NCBI GenBank assembly: GCA_025453925.1 | Contig: JALOPK010000183.1 | Span: forward strand, 1 to 6,695 | Direction: 5' to 3' | Source of the DNA: Candidatus Eiseniibacteriota bacterium | GTDB taxonomy: Bacteria; JAFGKV01 | DNA: 6,695 nucleotides | Part shown: positions 1 through 6,291 of the stretch, in pieces | How positions within the stretch are numbered: the first letter of the stretch is position 1 | How the letters are laid out: every line of letters begins with the position of its first letter | Notes under the pieces: generated by a model | What the model was told of the DNA's origin: nothing | Seen by the model: the letters and a program-made list of their open reading frames with translations, nothing else | Database searches by the model: none | Position numbers and translations under genes: made by a program

Positions 1-2120
1 GTCTCCAGGCGCCGGTCTCGATCCTGAGCGGCACGCTCCAGCGAGGGGACGATCGCCAGCAGCGACACCACCGGACCCGTGCCGACCAGAAGCAGAAGCG
101 GCAGGAGGCGGTCGCGATACCGATAGAAGAGCTCGTGCCGGGATGAAACCATCCACAGCCGCCCCAGCCCGAGGGCCCCCGCAGCCGTGAGACAAAGCAT
201 GCCGGCCACCGCAAGGAAGGAGGCAGCGCGGGCAGGCAAATTGCTGCGGAGAAGCGCCAGGTCCGCTACATGTGGTCCATCAGCAAGCTCCCGTTGGAAG
301 CGAAACACCTCTCCCGCGGACTCCCGCCTCCACCCCATGGCCGGCCCTTCGGGATTCTGGAGCGAGAGCAGCCCACGGTCGGCAAAGCGGACCGCCCCGG
401 GCCACGGCGTTCCGTCGGCCAGACACCCTGACCCCCCTGCCGATACCGGCGCCAGCAGGTCCGCCACCAATGACACCACGACCGTATTCCCGGCACATGC
501 GGCCGACGCGTTCACGACGACACGGGGCGGCGGGATCTCCTCGGTGACATCCTCCCATTGCGCGCCACCGCCGGCGGTGGCGGGCTCGAAAGCGGGTTGG
601 TGGCGCAAGCCGAAAGTGAGACGATCTACTACCTGGCCCGACTGGTTGAGTTCCAGCAACTGCCCGGTCGCAGGGAAACGACCGAGAGGCCCACGCCTCC
701 ACACCTCGTCAAGACAGATCCCCGATCTCACACAGGGTCCCAACGCCTCACGTGCCAGGAAACGGAACCAGGGCCGCTCATCGAATGAGAGTCGCGCAGC
801 GAGCCGCTCCACCTCGACGCGGTGAACCGCGGCAACCAGACGCTCCGCACGAGGCAGGAGCATGCAGCATGCGGCGAGCACCATGCCCGTGCTCTGCACG
901 ACGGTCCAGAGATGGCGCTGCCTGACCAGGAATACTGAGAACAAGAGAAACGGAACGGCCCGAAGCCAGCCTGCGGGGACGCCTGAGCCCGCGGCGAGCC
1001 AGACGATGGATCCGAGACCCAGGATGGGTGGAGGAGCCCAGGCCACCAGCAGGGCAAACCCGGCGAAGACCGCGGCCGACGCGCCGATCATCGCCCAGGT
1101 CCCGGGCATGGTAGCGATGAGCTCGAGAGGGCTCAACGGTATGGTGCAGAAGGGCGCTGCAATCCCCCACAAATGCCCGAGCGCCGATGCTGCCGCAAGC
1201 GATCCGAGGGCGATGGCGACGACCCGGGGAACACGGTGTGCATCGTCGGCTTCTCGACGTCGCAACAGACTGGCCAGGAGCAGAAACGCAATGCCGGTCG
1301 CGAACAGGTCTCCCGGACTCCGCAGCAGTGGGATGGAAGTGGCGAAGAGGTCAGACCCGAAAAGCGTTCCCTTCGGTTTGGAGAGCGCCAGGCTGAGACG
1401 CCCGGCCCCGATGAGCAACAGAGCCAACCCAGGTTGGTTCTTCCCCCGACGTTCAAGAATCTCCAGTACCAGAACCAACATCAGAGCGGCATAGATCCAC
1501 TCAGTGGAAGAGCCGTGATCTTCGGGAGCGAGAAGATGGAGGGGAAAGGGATTCTGATCGAGTGCCACCACCGTGTCCGCCCGAGACGCGAGTTTGACGG
1601 GACACGAGGCGAGGAAGGTCAGGGGGCCTGCATCTGCCATCTCCGCGAGGCGCGTTTGGGTGCGCGTTCCGATGACCCACACCCCCTTCGGGATGGCCGA
1701 CCACCCATCCGGCACATCGCCGCTCCAGGCCACAGGCGTTTCCCCAACAAACAAGACGACGCCCGCCCCTCCCTCGCGGGCGATGGCCGTATCGATGGCA
1801 GCCCATCCACCTTCAAACAGTGGAGTCTCCAGTGTTGCGGTCTTCTCGAGACCCTGAACCGCCACCCGGACCCTGGCCAGTCCTTCGCGGGCCGCGTCCA
1901 GTTCACGGCGGACCGCCCCGGAGCCGCCCATCATTGCAACGTGGTCCGCGACGACAAGGAGGCCCAGGAGGACCAGCGTGACGTAGGCCGCGCGCCTCCT
2001 GCTCGCCATCGCGGCGATGAGCGCACCAAGCCAGAGGGCAAGGAGGACCCAACAACGGACGGGCTCAGGTCCGGCGCGGAGGCAGAGTGCCGTCGCGACC
2101 AGGAAGCCTGCCACGTTCAA
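1..2120 (-). CDS. Large polytopic membrane protein, sensor-like (partial, 3' end beyond window)
   Basis: A continuous frame of 706 codons runs off the left edge without a stop. The predicted protein has membrane helices near residues 24-38 and 44-62, then a soluble domain of about 140 residues (65-205). Seven or so further hydrophobic segments follow between about 208 and 421, then a second soluble domain (about 440-625) and two more helices (about 630-655 and 666-692). The visible end, containing RYRDRLLPLLLLVGTG, looks like the membrane segment that precedes a further loop or HAMP domain in sensor kinases. No kinase, cyclase or other catalytic motif lies inside the window, so a receptor or histidine kinase role is inference. 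The frame opens directly after the TGA of the upstream gene. The start is TTG 2120 or GTG 2114, with no clear Shine-Dalgarno sequence, which fits translational coupling. The first ATG is only at codon 38. It is the last visible gene of the operon. Confidence 0.85.
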   Translation of the reverse strand, partial: MNVAGFLVATALCLRAGPEPVRCWVLLALWLGALIAAMASRRRAAYVTLVLLGLLVVADHVAMMGGSGAVRRELDAAREGLARVRVAVQGLEKTATLETPLFEGGWAAIDTAIAREGGAGVVLFVGETPVAWSGDVPDGWSAIPKGVWVIGTRTQTRLAEMADAGPLTFLASCPVKLASRADTVVALDQNPFPLHLLAPEDHGSSTEWIYAALMLVLVLEILERRGKNQPGLALLLIGAGRLSLALSKPKGTLFGSDLFATSIPLLRSPGDLFATGIAFLLLASLLRRREADDAHRVPRVVAIALGSLAAASALGHLWGIAAPFCTIPLSPLELIATMPGTWAMIGASAAVFAGFALLVAWAPPPILGLGSIVWLAAGSGVPAGWLRAVPFLLFSVFLVRQRHLWTVVQSTGMVLAACCMLLPRAERLVAAVHRVEVERLAARLSFDERPWFRFLAREALGPCVRSGICLDEVWRRGPLGRFPATGQLLELNQSGQVVDRLTFGLRHQPAFEPATAGGGAQWEDVTEEIPPPRVVVNASAACAGNTVVVSLVADLLAPVSAGGSGCLADGTPWPGAVRFADRGLLSLQNPEGPAMGWRRESAGEVFRFQRELADGPHVADLALLRSNLPARAASFLAVAGMLCLTAAGALGLGRLWMVSSRHELFYRYRDRLLPLLLLVGTGPVVSLLAIVPSLERAAQDRDRRLE
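563..582. repeat. 20-bp perfect palindrome inside the large membrane-protein gene
   Basis: CGCCACCGCCGGCGGTGGCG is its own reverse complement over all 20 bases. It lies within coding sequence for the Ala/Gly-rich stretch PATAGGGAQ (about residues 513-520), in the second soluble domain. The low-complexity GCC/GGC codons may create it by chance. Confidence 0.7.
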
Positions 2121-2735
2121 TCAGCGAACCAGGTGGAGCCAGTCTCTCAGGAGGAAAAGGAACCTGCCGATGAGGAGCGTGAACCTGCTCATTGCGGCGT
2201 AACCGAAGGAGGCGCCGAAGGAAATCATGAGCGTGTAGAGGCCGGTAAGGGCCGCCACACCGCGGATTCCCCTCGGCTCGCGCGTGAAAGAGAAGTACGC
2301 CATCGTGGACAATACGCCGATCGCGACGACCAGAGAATCGAATCCCGCATCGGACGACAGCCCGATGGGGACCATCGTTGCGCGCATCTGCTCCAGGATG
2401 AGATTCTCCACGATCCCCGGTAGCGCGAGCCCGGCGGCGATGGAGGCCGCAACGGAGATCCCGACGGTTCCAAGGGTGTTCCGGCGCCACGAGGAAACGG
2501 CGATCCCGACACAGGCAGGGATCGCGAGCGCCATGGTCACCAGCGCAACGGGATCGGCAGCGGCGGACAGAATCCGCGGGATCAGTCCCGTGCGGATGAT
2601 CATCGCCAGGGCGTAGCCGGCAGCCAGACCCACCCCCACGTGCTCGATGATCCGATACACCAGGTTCTCGCGGTAAAGAATAGAGAAGACGCCAAGAGTG
2701 AGGAGCGCCGGCACGAGAACAGCGGGGTCGAACAT
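2121..2735 (-). CDS. Conserved polytopic membrane protein, 204 aa, function unknown
   Basis: The 204-residue protein is strongly hydrophobic, with about six membrane helices. The clearest are near residues 5-20, 31-48, 62-80, 90-106, 128-148 and 160-180. Recognisable blocks are YRENLVYRIIEHVGVGLAAGY near the N-terminus, GLALPGIVEN in the middle and GASFGYAAMSRFTLLIGRFLF near the C-terminus. From memory, these match a widespread uncharacterised family that ends just as this protein does, in a short amphipathic tail of the FLLRDWLH type. No catalytic motif is visible. The start ATG lies 1 nt after the stop of the 281-residue gene, and there is no strong Shine-Dalgarno sequence, so expression is probably coupled. 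Its TGA is followed in the same frame by the next gene. The protein is probably a membrane subunit of a complex with its neighbours, inferred from gene order only. Confidence 0.88.
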   Translation of the reverse strand: MFDPAVLVPALLTLGVFSILYRENLVYRIIEHVGVGLAAGYALAMIIRTGLIPRILSAAADPVALVTMALAIPACVGIAVSSWRRNTLGTVGISVAASIAAGLALPGIVENLILEQMRATMVPIGLSSDAGFDSLVVAIGVLSTMAYFSFTREPRGIRGVAALTGLYTLMISFGASFGYAAMSRFTLLIGRFLFLLRDWLHLVR

Positions 2736-2736
2736 C

Positions 2737-3582
2737 CTACACCGGTGGCCTGTCGCGCCACTTGGCCGCGAAGAACGCCGCGTTGCCGAGGATTATGAGG
2801 GCAATCAGGAGAAGATGGGCCATTGCTTGCGCCGACAGGGCTCGCAGGGCTTCACCCGGTCGCCCGGTCAGCTGTTCATACTCGGCTGCGCCGCGGAGTC
2901 CGGCAATCAGTCCGGCGATGGCATGGGTGTCGAGGAATCCCTGGAACGTAGGCCCCAGGCCGCCTCCCAATCCGATCACGATGGGAGCCCGGTACCGCGC
3001 ATGCCCGTAGATCACCCAATCCTGGGCAGCAGGGCCTGAGGCCACAACGGCAACCAATTGGTAGTCCGAGTGTCCTGACAGACCAGCCGCGAGCGGGAGC
3101 GCGCGCAGCGAGGTGCCTCGGTGGTCCCTGGGGAAGACCGTGTACGGCGCAGACGCCAGCGACATGATAACGCCGGGCGCGGAGGGCCGATACCCGAGAA
3201 ACACCCAGTCGGTGCCATAGGTCTTCCCCGCGGCGTCTGCCAGCATCTGAACCTTGGCTTCCACGAGGCCGATTCCTTGTGGATCGAGGCACACGAGAAC
3301 GAGCCGGGCGCCGCGGGAGAACACTTCTTGCACCAGAGTCGTCACCATGGGCTCCAGCTCAAACGCGGTCGCGCCATTGTAGTCGGCGGCCAGCAGGACG
3401 GTCTGCCCCTCGCTCACGCGCTGCACGGCGCGGAAGAATCCTTCGCTCTCCGCGGCAGGTGTGACTCTGGTCCCTGAGGCAGCCAGCAATGGGATGACAA
3501 TGGCGAGCGCAACCAGGAGATAGAGAATCCTGCGATCGATCCGGGTGAGAGACGCCAGGAGAGCGAGGTAATCCAGTCTCAT
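2737..3582 (-). CDS. Membrane-anchored globular-domain protein, 281 aa, function unknown
   Basis: The start ATG at 3582 overlaps the TGA of the preceding gene by 4 nt (ATGA), with GGAG about 10 nt upstream. The frame remains open upstream of 3582, but that part runs antiphase through the previous gene and is spurious. The protein has a membrane helix at about 18-35, an alpha/beta globular domain at about 45-250 and a second helix at about 254-273. The domain includes a strand-like TVLLAADYNG, the helix ELEPMVTTLVQEVF, a second strand LVLVCLD, YGTDWVFLGYRP and GLIAGLRGAAEYEQL. The last two blocks recall, from memory, a conserved uncharacterised family. Arg14, Arg17 and Arg18 before helix 1, and Lys274, Arg276 and Arg278 after helix 2, predict that both ends are cytoplasmic and the domain is extracytoplasmic. 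No enzyme signature is recognised. It is probably a partner of the adjacent membrane proteins. Confidence 0.88.
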   Translation of the reverse strand: MRLDYLALLASLTRIDRRILYLLVALAIVIPLLAASGTRVTPAAESEGFFRAVQRVSEGQTVLLAADYNGATAFELEPMVTTLVQEVFSRGARLVLVCLDPQGIGLVEAKVQMLADAAGKTYGTDWVFLGYRPSAPGVIMSLASAPYTVFPRDHRGTSLRALPLAAGLSGHSDYQLVAVVASGPAAQDWVIYGHARYRAPIVIGLGGGLGPTFQGFLDTHAIAGLIAGLRGAAEYEQLTGRPGEALRALSAQAMAHLLLIALIILGNAAFFAAKWRDRPPV

Positions 3583-4205
3583 GAGCGCTTTGCTCCGGTG
3601 GGACCCTGGATGCCGAGGATTACCCGGAACCCCGTGGCGCAGGCCGCGAGCCCGATGCCGATCCATAGACCTCTCGTGGCGGCGACGTTCGGCCCTCGGA
3701 TGATCCAGGTCGAGAACATGGAGATCCGTGGCACGAGATGTTCGCCCAGCGGCACCCGTGCCAGAAGGACGGTCAGAGCGGAGACCAACAGGATCGTCGC
3801 CGGTGCAGAGGTCAGCCGGAAGCTTCGAAACACCGCAGATGCCATGAAGAAACCGAGAAGGCTCATCATCGATGCCTGGATGGGCTGGAGCACCGATAAG
3901 TAGATGGCGCCAAAGGCGCTGCCCGGTCCCGTGCCCAATGCCAGGCCAGTCGCCAGCATGAAGGCCATAGCACCCAGCGTAACCGCTGCCAGCGCGCGCT
4001 CCGGACCCTCGCCACGCGAGATCCTCGCGGCATGTCGACGCGCCAGCGCAAGAATCCCCGCCACCAATGCTGCAGACTCCAGCAACACCAGCCAATCAAG
4101 CAGCCGTGCTTCAACCCAGCGGCTGGCCTGATGGGGCACGAAGAACTGTGCGATCGCAAGGCTCCCGAGGATGATCACCAGCGGCCGGCTCAGTCTGCGG
4201 ATCAT
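3579..4205 (-). CDS. Conserved polytopic membrane protein, 208 aa, function unknown
   Basis: This 208-residue protein has about six predicted membrane helices, near residues 8-24, 36-55, 71-90, 100-126, 135-150 and 177-197. Notable blocks are FFVPHQASRWVEARLLDW after helix 1, LQPIQASMMSLLGFFMASAVFR in the middle, RVPLG after helix 5 and a C-terminal GFRVILGIQ. From memory, this pattern belongs to a recurrent uncharacterised family found next to DUF6754-like proteins. There is no known catalytic motif. The ATG directly abuts the TAG of the upstream gene (4206), with a GGTGA ribosome-binding-like sequence 4 nt before the start. The TGA overlaps the next gene's ATG. Polar and charged residues inside or next to the helices (Glu43, Gln107, Gln110, Arg127) may be packing or interaction sites, which is inference. 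Confidence 0.88.
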   Translation of the reverse strand: MIRRLSRPLVIILGSLAIAQFFVPHQASRWVEARLLDWLVLLESAALVAGILALARRHAARISRGEGPERALAAVTLGAMAFMLATGLALGTGPGSAFGAIYLSVLQPIQASMMSLLGFFMASAVFRSFRLTSAPATILLVSALTVLLARVPLGEHLVPRISMFSTWIIRGPNVAATRGLWIGIGLAACATGFRVILGIQGPTGAKRS

Positions 4206-5393
4206 CTAGTCACCGCCCCCCGAGAATGCTCGAAGATACCAGGTCACGCCCAGTTTCGCGGCGGCCACTCCCACGAGAATCAGCACCCATGCCAGCACTT
4301 TGAGCCGGTCGTGAACAAGCGCCGCCGCACGGCACCCCCCGGGTGACAGCAGGGGCCCCGCAAGGAGCAGTTCCTCCCCGATGAGCGTGAGATCGCAACT
4401 CGCAACGAGAAACGGCGTCTCGCCGACATCCGTGGTTCCGCCGACCGCGATGGCCCCGCTGCGCCGGAGCGCTTCGGACAGGAGAAATGCCTCCGCCCCA
4501 AGCGCCCCCGCGACCACCCCGAGAGCCGGAGGTGAGCGCAACGCCTCACCGGTGAACGCGAGGCTGAATGTGGGACGATCAGGACTGACATAGCGCACAT
4601 CTTGGTCCGGCAAAGCGTTGACTACAAGGACATGCGCCAACGGGTCCGACGTGCACACCACGACGTCGGCCGTCTCACCCTCCGACCCCGGCATTCGCGT
4701 GATCTCTTCCAGCAGCGTCACCGAGGCGATGGTCCCCATGTCGCCGAGACCACCGGTTCCCGGAACGAATACCAAGGACCCTCGATGCGTGCGCCCGAGT
4801 ATCTCCGAGAGAGTGCGGACGGCGGGCAGCATCCATTCCTGATCCACGGGAAGCCGCTTGGTGGCCAGCAACATCAGCAGAACGACGAGCAGGCCGACCA
4901 GCACGGAGACTCGCCTGGTGTCAAACCATTGGCCGCGACTGGCCACCGGGCCGATAATCCTTGAGTCGGAAGCGGACCCGCCCAGGGACCTGGTGCGGAT
5001 CATGTAGTAGAAACGGTTTCCCACCGTGGCGAATCGATCCCGGAAACGATCCGTTCCGGGGCCCAGCACGACCATCGGCGCGAATGGCCCGTCCGGTGAT
5101 GCGGACCTCAGCACCTCATACCCCGCGAAGGCCCCCGACTCGATGCCGTCGTCCGAAGACAGGGTCCAATACAAGTCCAGTGATCCACCTGCGTCATTGG
5201 GTGAATCCAGGACGACCAGGCTGTCGATCGCTTGAGGACCAGAGGAGTCCGGGCGCGCAGCCAGGAGACTCTCCGCGGGAGTTGACAATGCAGAGTCGTC
5301 GGATGCGATGAGGGGAACAGGGGAAGCTGAGGGTACCTGGGCGAAGGCCAGCGACGTGAGCAGCAGCAGGCAAGCGAGAGTTGCTCCCATCAT
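4206..5393 (-). CDS. FN3-like ectodomain protein with DUF6754-like membrane-anchored domain, 395 aa
   Basis: A signal peptide (residues 1-18, ending AFA before Gln19) is followed by a Ser/Pro/Ala-rich linker to about residue 52. A fibronectin type III-like beta domain (about 53-150) follows, with the typical GYEVLRS strand, an RFRD turn and a YYMIRT strand. A membrane helix at 162-178 is followed by Lys-Arg, so the next domain (about 180-360) is probably cytoplasmic. A second helix lies at about 365-387. The cytoplasmic part has a strand, SLVFVPG, running into the glycine-rich GTGGLGDMGT, then a helix, and later PFLVASCDLTLIGEELLLAG. I associate these blocks with DUF6754 from memory, and its function is unknown to me. 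Two starts are possible: ATG 5393 overlaps the upstream stop, and GGAGG at 5395-5399 is better spaced for ATG 5390, which would shorten the protein by one residue. The gene abuts the next one directly. Confidence 0.88.
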   Translation of the reverse strand: MMGATLACLLLLTSLAFAQVPSASPVPLIASDDSALSTPAESLLAARPDSSGPQAIDSLVVLDSPNDAGGSLDLYWTLSSDDGIESGAFAGYEVLRSASPDGPFAPMVVLGPGTDRFRDRFATVGNRFYYMIRTRSLGGSASDSRIIGPVASRGQWFDTRRVSVLVGLLVVLLMLLATKRLPVDQEWMLPAVRTLSEILGRTHRGSLVFVPGTGGLGDMGTIASVTLLEEITRMPGSEGETADVVVCTSDPLAHVLVVNALPDQDVRYVSPDRPTFSLAFTGEALRSPPALGVVAGALGAEAFLLSEALRRSGAIAVGGTTDVGETPFLVASCDLTLIGEELLLAGPLLSPGGCRAAALVHDRLKVLAWVLILVGVAAAKLGVTWYLRAFSGGGD

Positions 5394-6097
5394 GCCTCCG
5401 GCCGCTCGCCTCGGCGCTTCGTCTTGTAAACTCTGGCCATTATCCGCATGACGTCTTCGTCTCCGAGCGAGAGAACGGTCTGCAGCTTCCGGAAGCTGGC
5501 CTTCTCCTTCTCGGTGAGCTTCTGATGGCTACTCGACACTCTGTACCGGTCGAGATACGTTTGGCGAGCGATGGATCGTGCCGCGCGGTCGCCGATGCCG
5601 AAGGCCTTAGTCAGCCGCACGACGTCATCCCGGCCGACACTGTCTATGTAGGCTGAACTCGTCATTCGATCCAGCCGGCCCGCATAGTCGAAAAGCCTCT
5701 GGTTTCTCGAGAGATACCAATACACTCCCGCCGTGCCCGAGACTCCGCAGAGCAGAAGAATGGGGGCATACACCCAGTCTCTCGAAGACGGGATGGGCTC
5801 ATCGCCAAGGATCGATTCGCCTTCGGGAGCGGCAGTGGGGCCCTGTAACCGAACCAGGTCGTGGAAAACCCACCCTGAGTTGTGTTCATCAACTCGGATT
5901 CTGATCCACTCACCCTTGACTTCCAGGACGTCGAACTCCTCCCCCTCATACACCCTGCGCAGCACATTGCTCGATGTACTCGCGCCCACGCGCACGTTGG
6001 CCCAACGTCGTGCGACGAAGGCCTTTCCCGGCGTCGATTCCTGTGCTGGAGCGGAGGACATCATGAAGAGCAGGAGAGCAAGACTGAACTGCCACAC
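5390..6097 (-). CDS. SH3b-domain protein with signal peptide, one membrane helix and cytoplasmic helical tail, 235 aa
   Basis: The start is GTG 6097, the first usable start after an in-frame stop, with AGGAG 9 nt upstream. Residues 1-18 form a signal peptide (cleavage near APA/QE). Residues 27-84 are a bacterial SH3 (SH3b, SH3_3-type) domain with the hallmark ANVRVGAS start, a VLEVKGEWIRIRV core and a GWVFHDLV end. Such domains bind cell-wall or periplasmic ligands. A short linker leads to a membrane helix at about 109-129. The remaining 105 residues are charged, predicted helical and probably cytoplasmic, with a basic C-terminus (KTKRRGERPEA). I do not recognise this tail. It is the first gene of the operon, so the protein could link envelope state to the membrane partners encoded downstream. 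That role is inference. Its stop overlaps the next gene's start. Confidence 0.88.
   Translation of the reverse strand: MWQFSLALLLFMMSSAPAQESTPGKAFVARRWANVRVGASTSSNVLRRVYEGEEFDVLEVKGEWIRIRVDEHNSGWVFHDLVRLQGPTAAPEGESILGDEPIPSSRDWVYAPILLLCGVSGTAGVYWYLSRNQRLFDYAGRLDRMTSSAYIDSVGRDDVVRLTKAFGIGDRAARSIARQTYLDRYRVSSSHQKLTEKEKASFRKLQTVLSLGDEDVMRIMARVYKTKRRGERPEA
5395..5399 (-). promoter_or_regulatory. Shine-Dalgarno sequence of the FN3/DUF6754-like gene, inside the SH3b gene end
   Basis: GGAGG on the - strand is 1 nt from ATG 5393 and 4 nt from ATG 5390. The spacing favours the second ATG, although both are close. Its position inside the last codons of the upstream gene fits coupled translation. Confidence 0.5.
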
Positions 6098-6106
6098 GGA
6101 CGAGGG

Positions 6107-6111
6107 CTCCT
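6107..6111 (-). promoter_or_regulatory. Shine-Dalgarno sequence of the SH3b gene
   Basis: On the - strand AGGAG lies 9 nt before GTG 6097. It supports this non-ATG start as the beginning of the operon's first gene. The nearby ATG at 6114 is in another frame and encodes nothing convincing. Confidence 0.65.
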
Positions 6112-6240
6112 CATGGTGAAGGGCGAGCGATCAGTAGGACATTCGGCGGGAAAGAAACCGTCGGCGCCGGGCGAAGGCAACCGTTTCCCCCGGGAACACG
6201 CCGAGCCTGGCGCCGCACTTCCGCGTACGACGTCCCCGGG

Positions 6241-6246
6241 TATATT
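6241..6246 (+). promoter_or_regulatory. Candidate -10 element for aspS
   Basis: TATATT is the best -10-like hexamer in the intergenic region and lies about 45 bp upstream of the chosen aspS start. There is no good -35 match at the usual spacing (CTTCCG or TTCCGC only), so this is a tentative call based on one hexamer in a GC-rich background. Confidence 0.35.
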
Positions 6247-6281
6247 CAACCGCTCCGATGAAAACATCAGGCTTCAGGCGT

Positions 6282-6287
6282 GGAGGA
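6282..6287 (+). promoter_or_regulatory. Shine-Dalgarno sequence deciding the aspS start
   Basis: GGAGGA ends four bases before GTG 6292, and its GGAGG core ends five bases before it. The competing in-frame GTG at 6280 overlaps this region and has no Shine-Dalgarno sequence of its own, so 6292 is the better start. Confidence 0.75.
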
Positions 6288-6291
6288 CCCC

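Larger units (their letters stand above)
6098..6291. other. Divergent intergenic region between aspS and the membrane-protein operon
   Basis: About 190 bp separate the GTG starts of the two divergent units, so both promoters should lie here or just inside the genes. The aspS-proximal part is relatively AT-rich around 6241-6270. The middle (6160-6235) is GC-rich with short palindromic words such as CGGCGCCG and CCCGGG. I see no tRNA, no convincing riboswitch or T-box and no terminator. Short open frames crossing it lack coding character. Confidence 0.75.

Noticed and set aside
187-825. + strand open frame of 212 codons near the left end
   Set aside because: It is antisense to the large membrane-protein gene, biased to Arg/Ser/Pro/Thr, and has no ribosome binding site or domain features.
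2121-2123. TGA as a nonsense mutation splitting one long gene, or as a recoded codon
   Set aside because: The 204-residue protein ends where, from memory, its family normally ends (amphipathic FLLRDWLH-type tail), so it looks complete. The other genes here do not use internal TGA.
1173-2423. Long + strand open frame of 416 codons
   Set aside because: It lies antisense to two membrane-protein genes and crosses their junction. Its product is a charged, Arg/Asp/Glu/Gln-rich low-complexity sequence without domain character. Long antisense frames are expected at this GC content.
3583-4095. N-terminal extension of the 281-residue protein to 452 residues
   Set aside because: The extra part is read out of phase through the 208-residue membrane-protein gene and has no membrane or domain pattern of its own. 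The ATGA overlap at 3579-3582 gives a clear start.
6154-6187. Possible hairpin GAAAC/GTTTC in the intergenic region
   Set aside because: The stem is only 5 bp with a 24-nt loop, has no U-tract, and its flanks pair poorly. It is not a convincing terminator or regulatory RNA.
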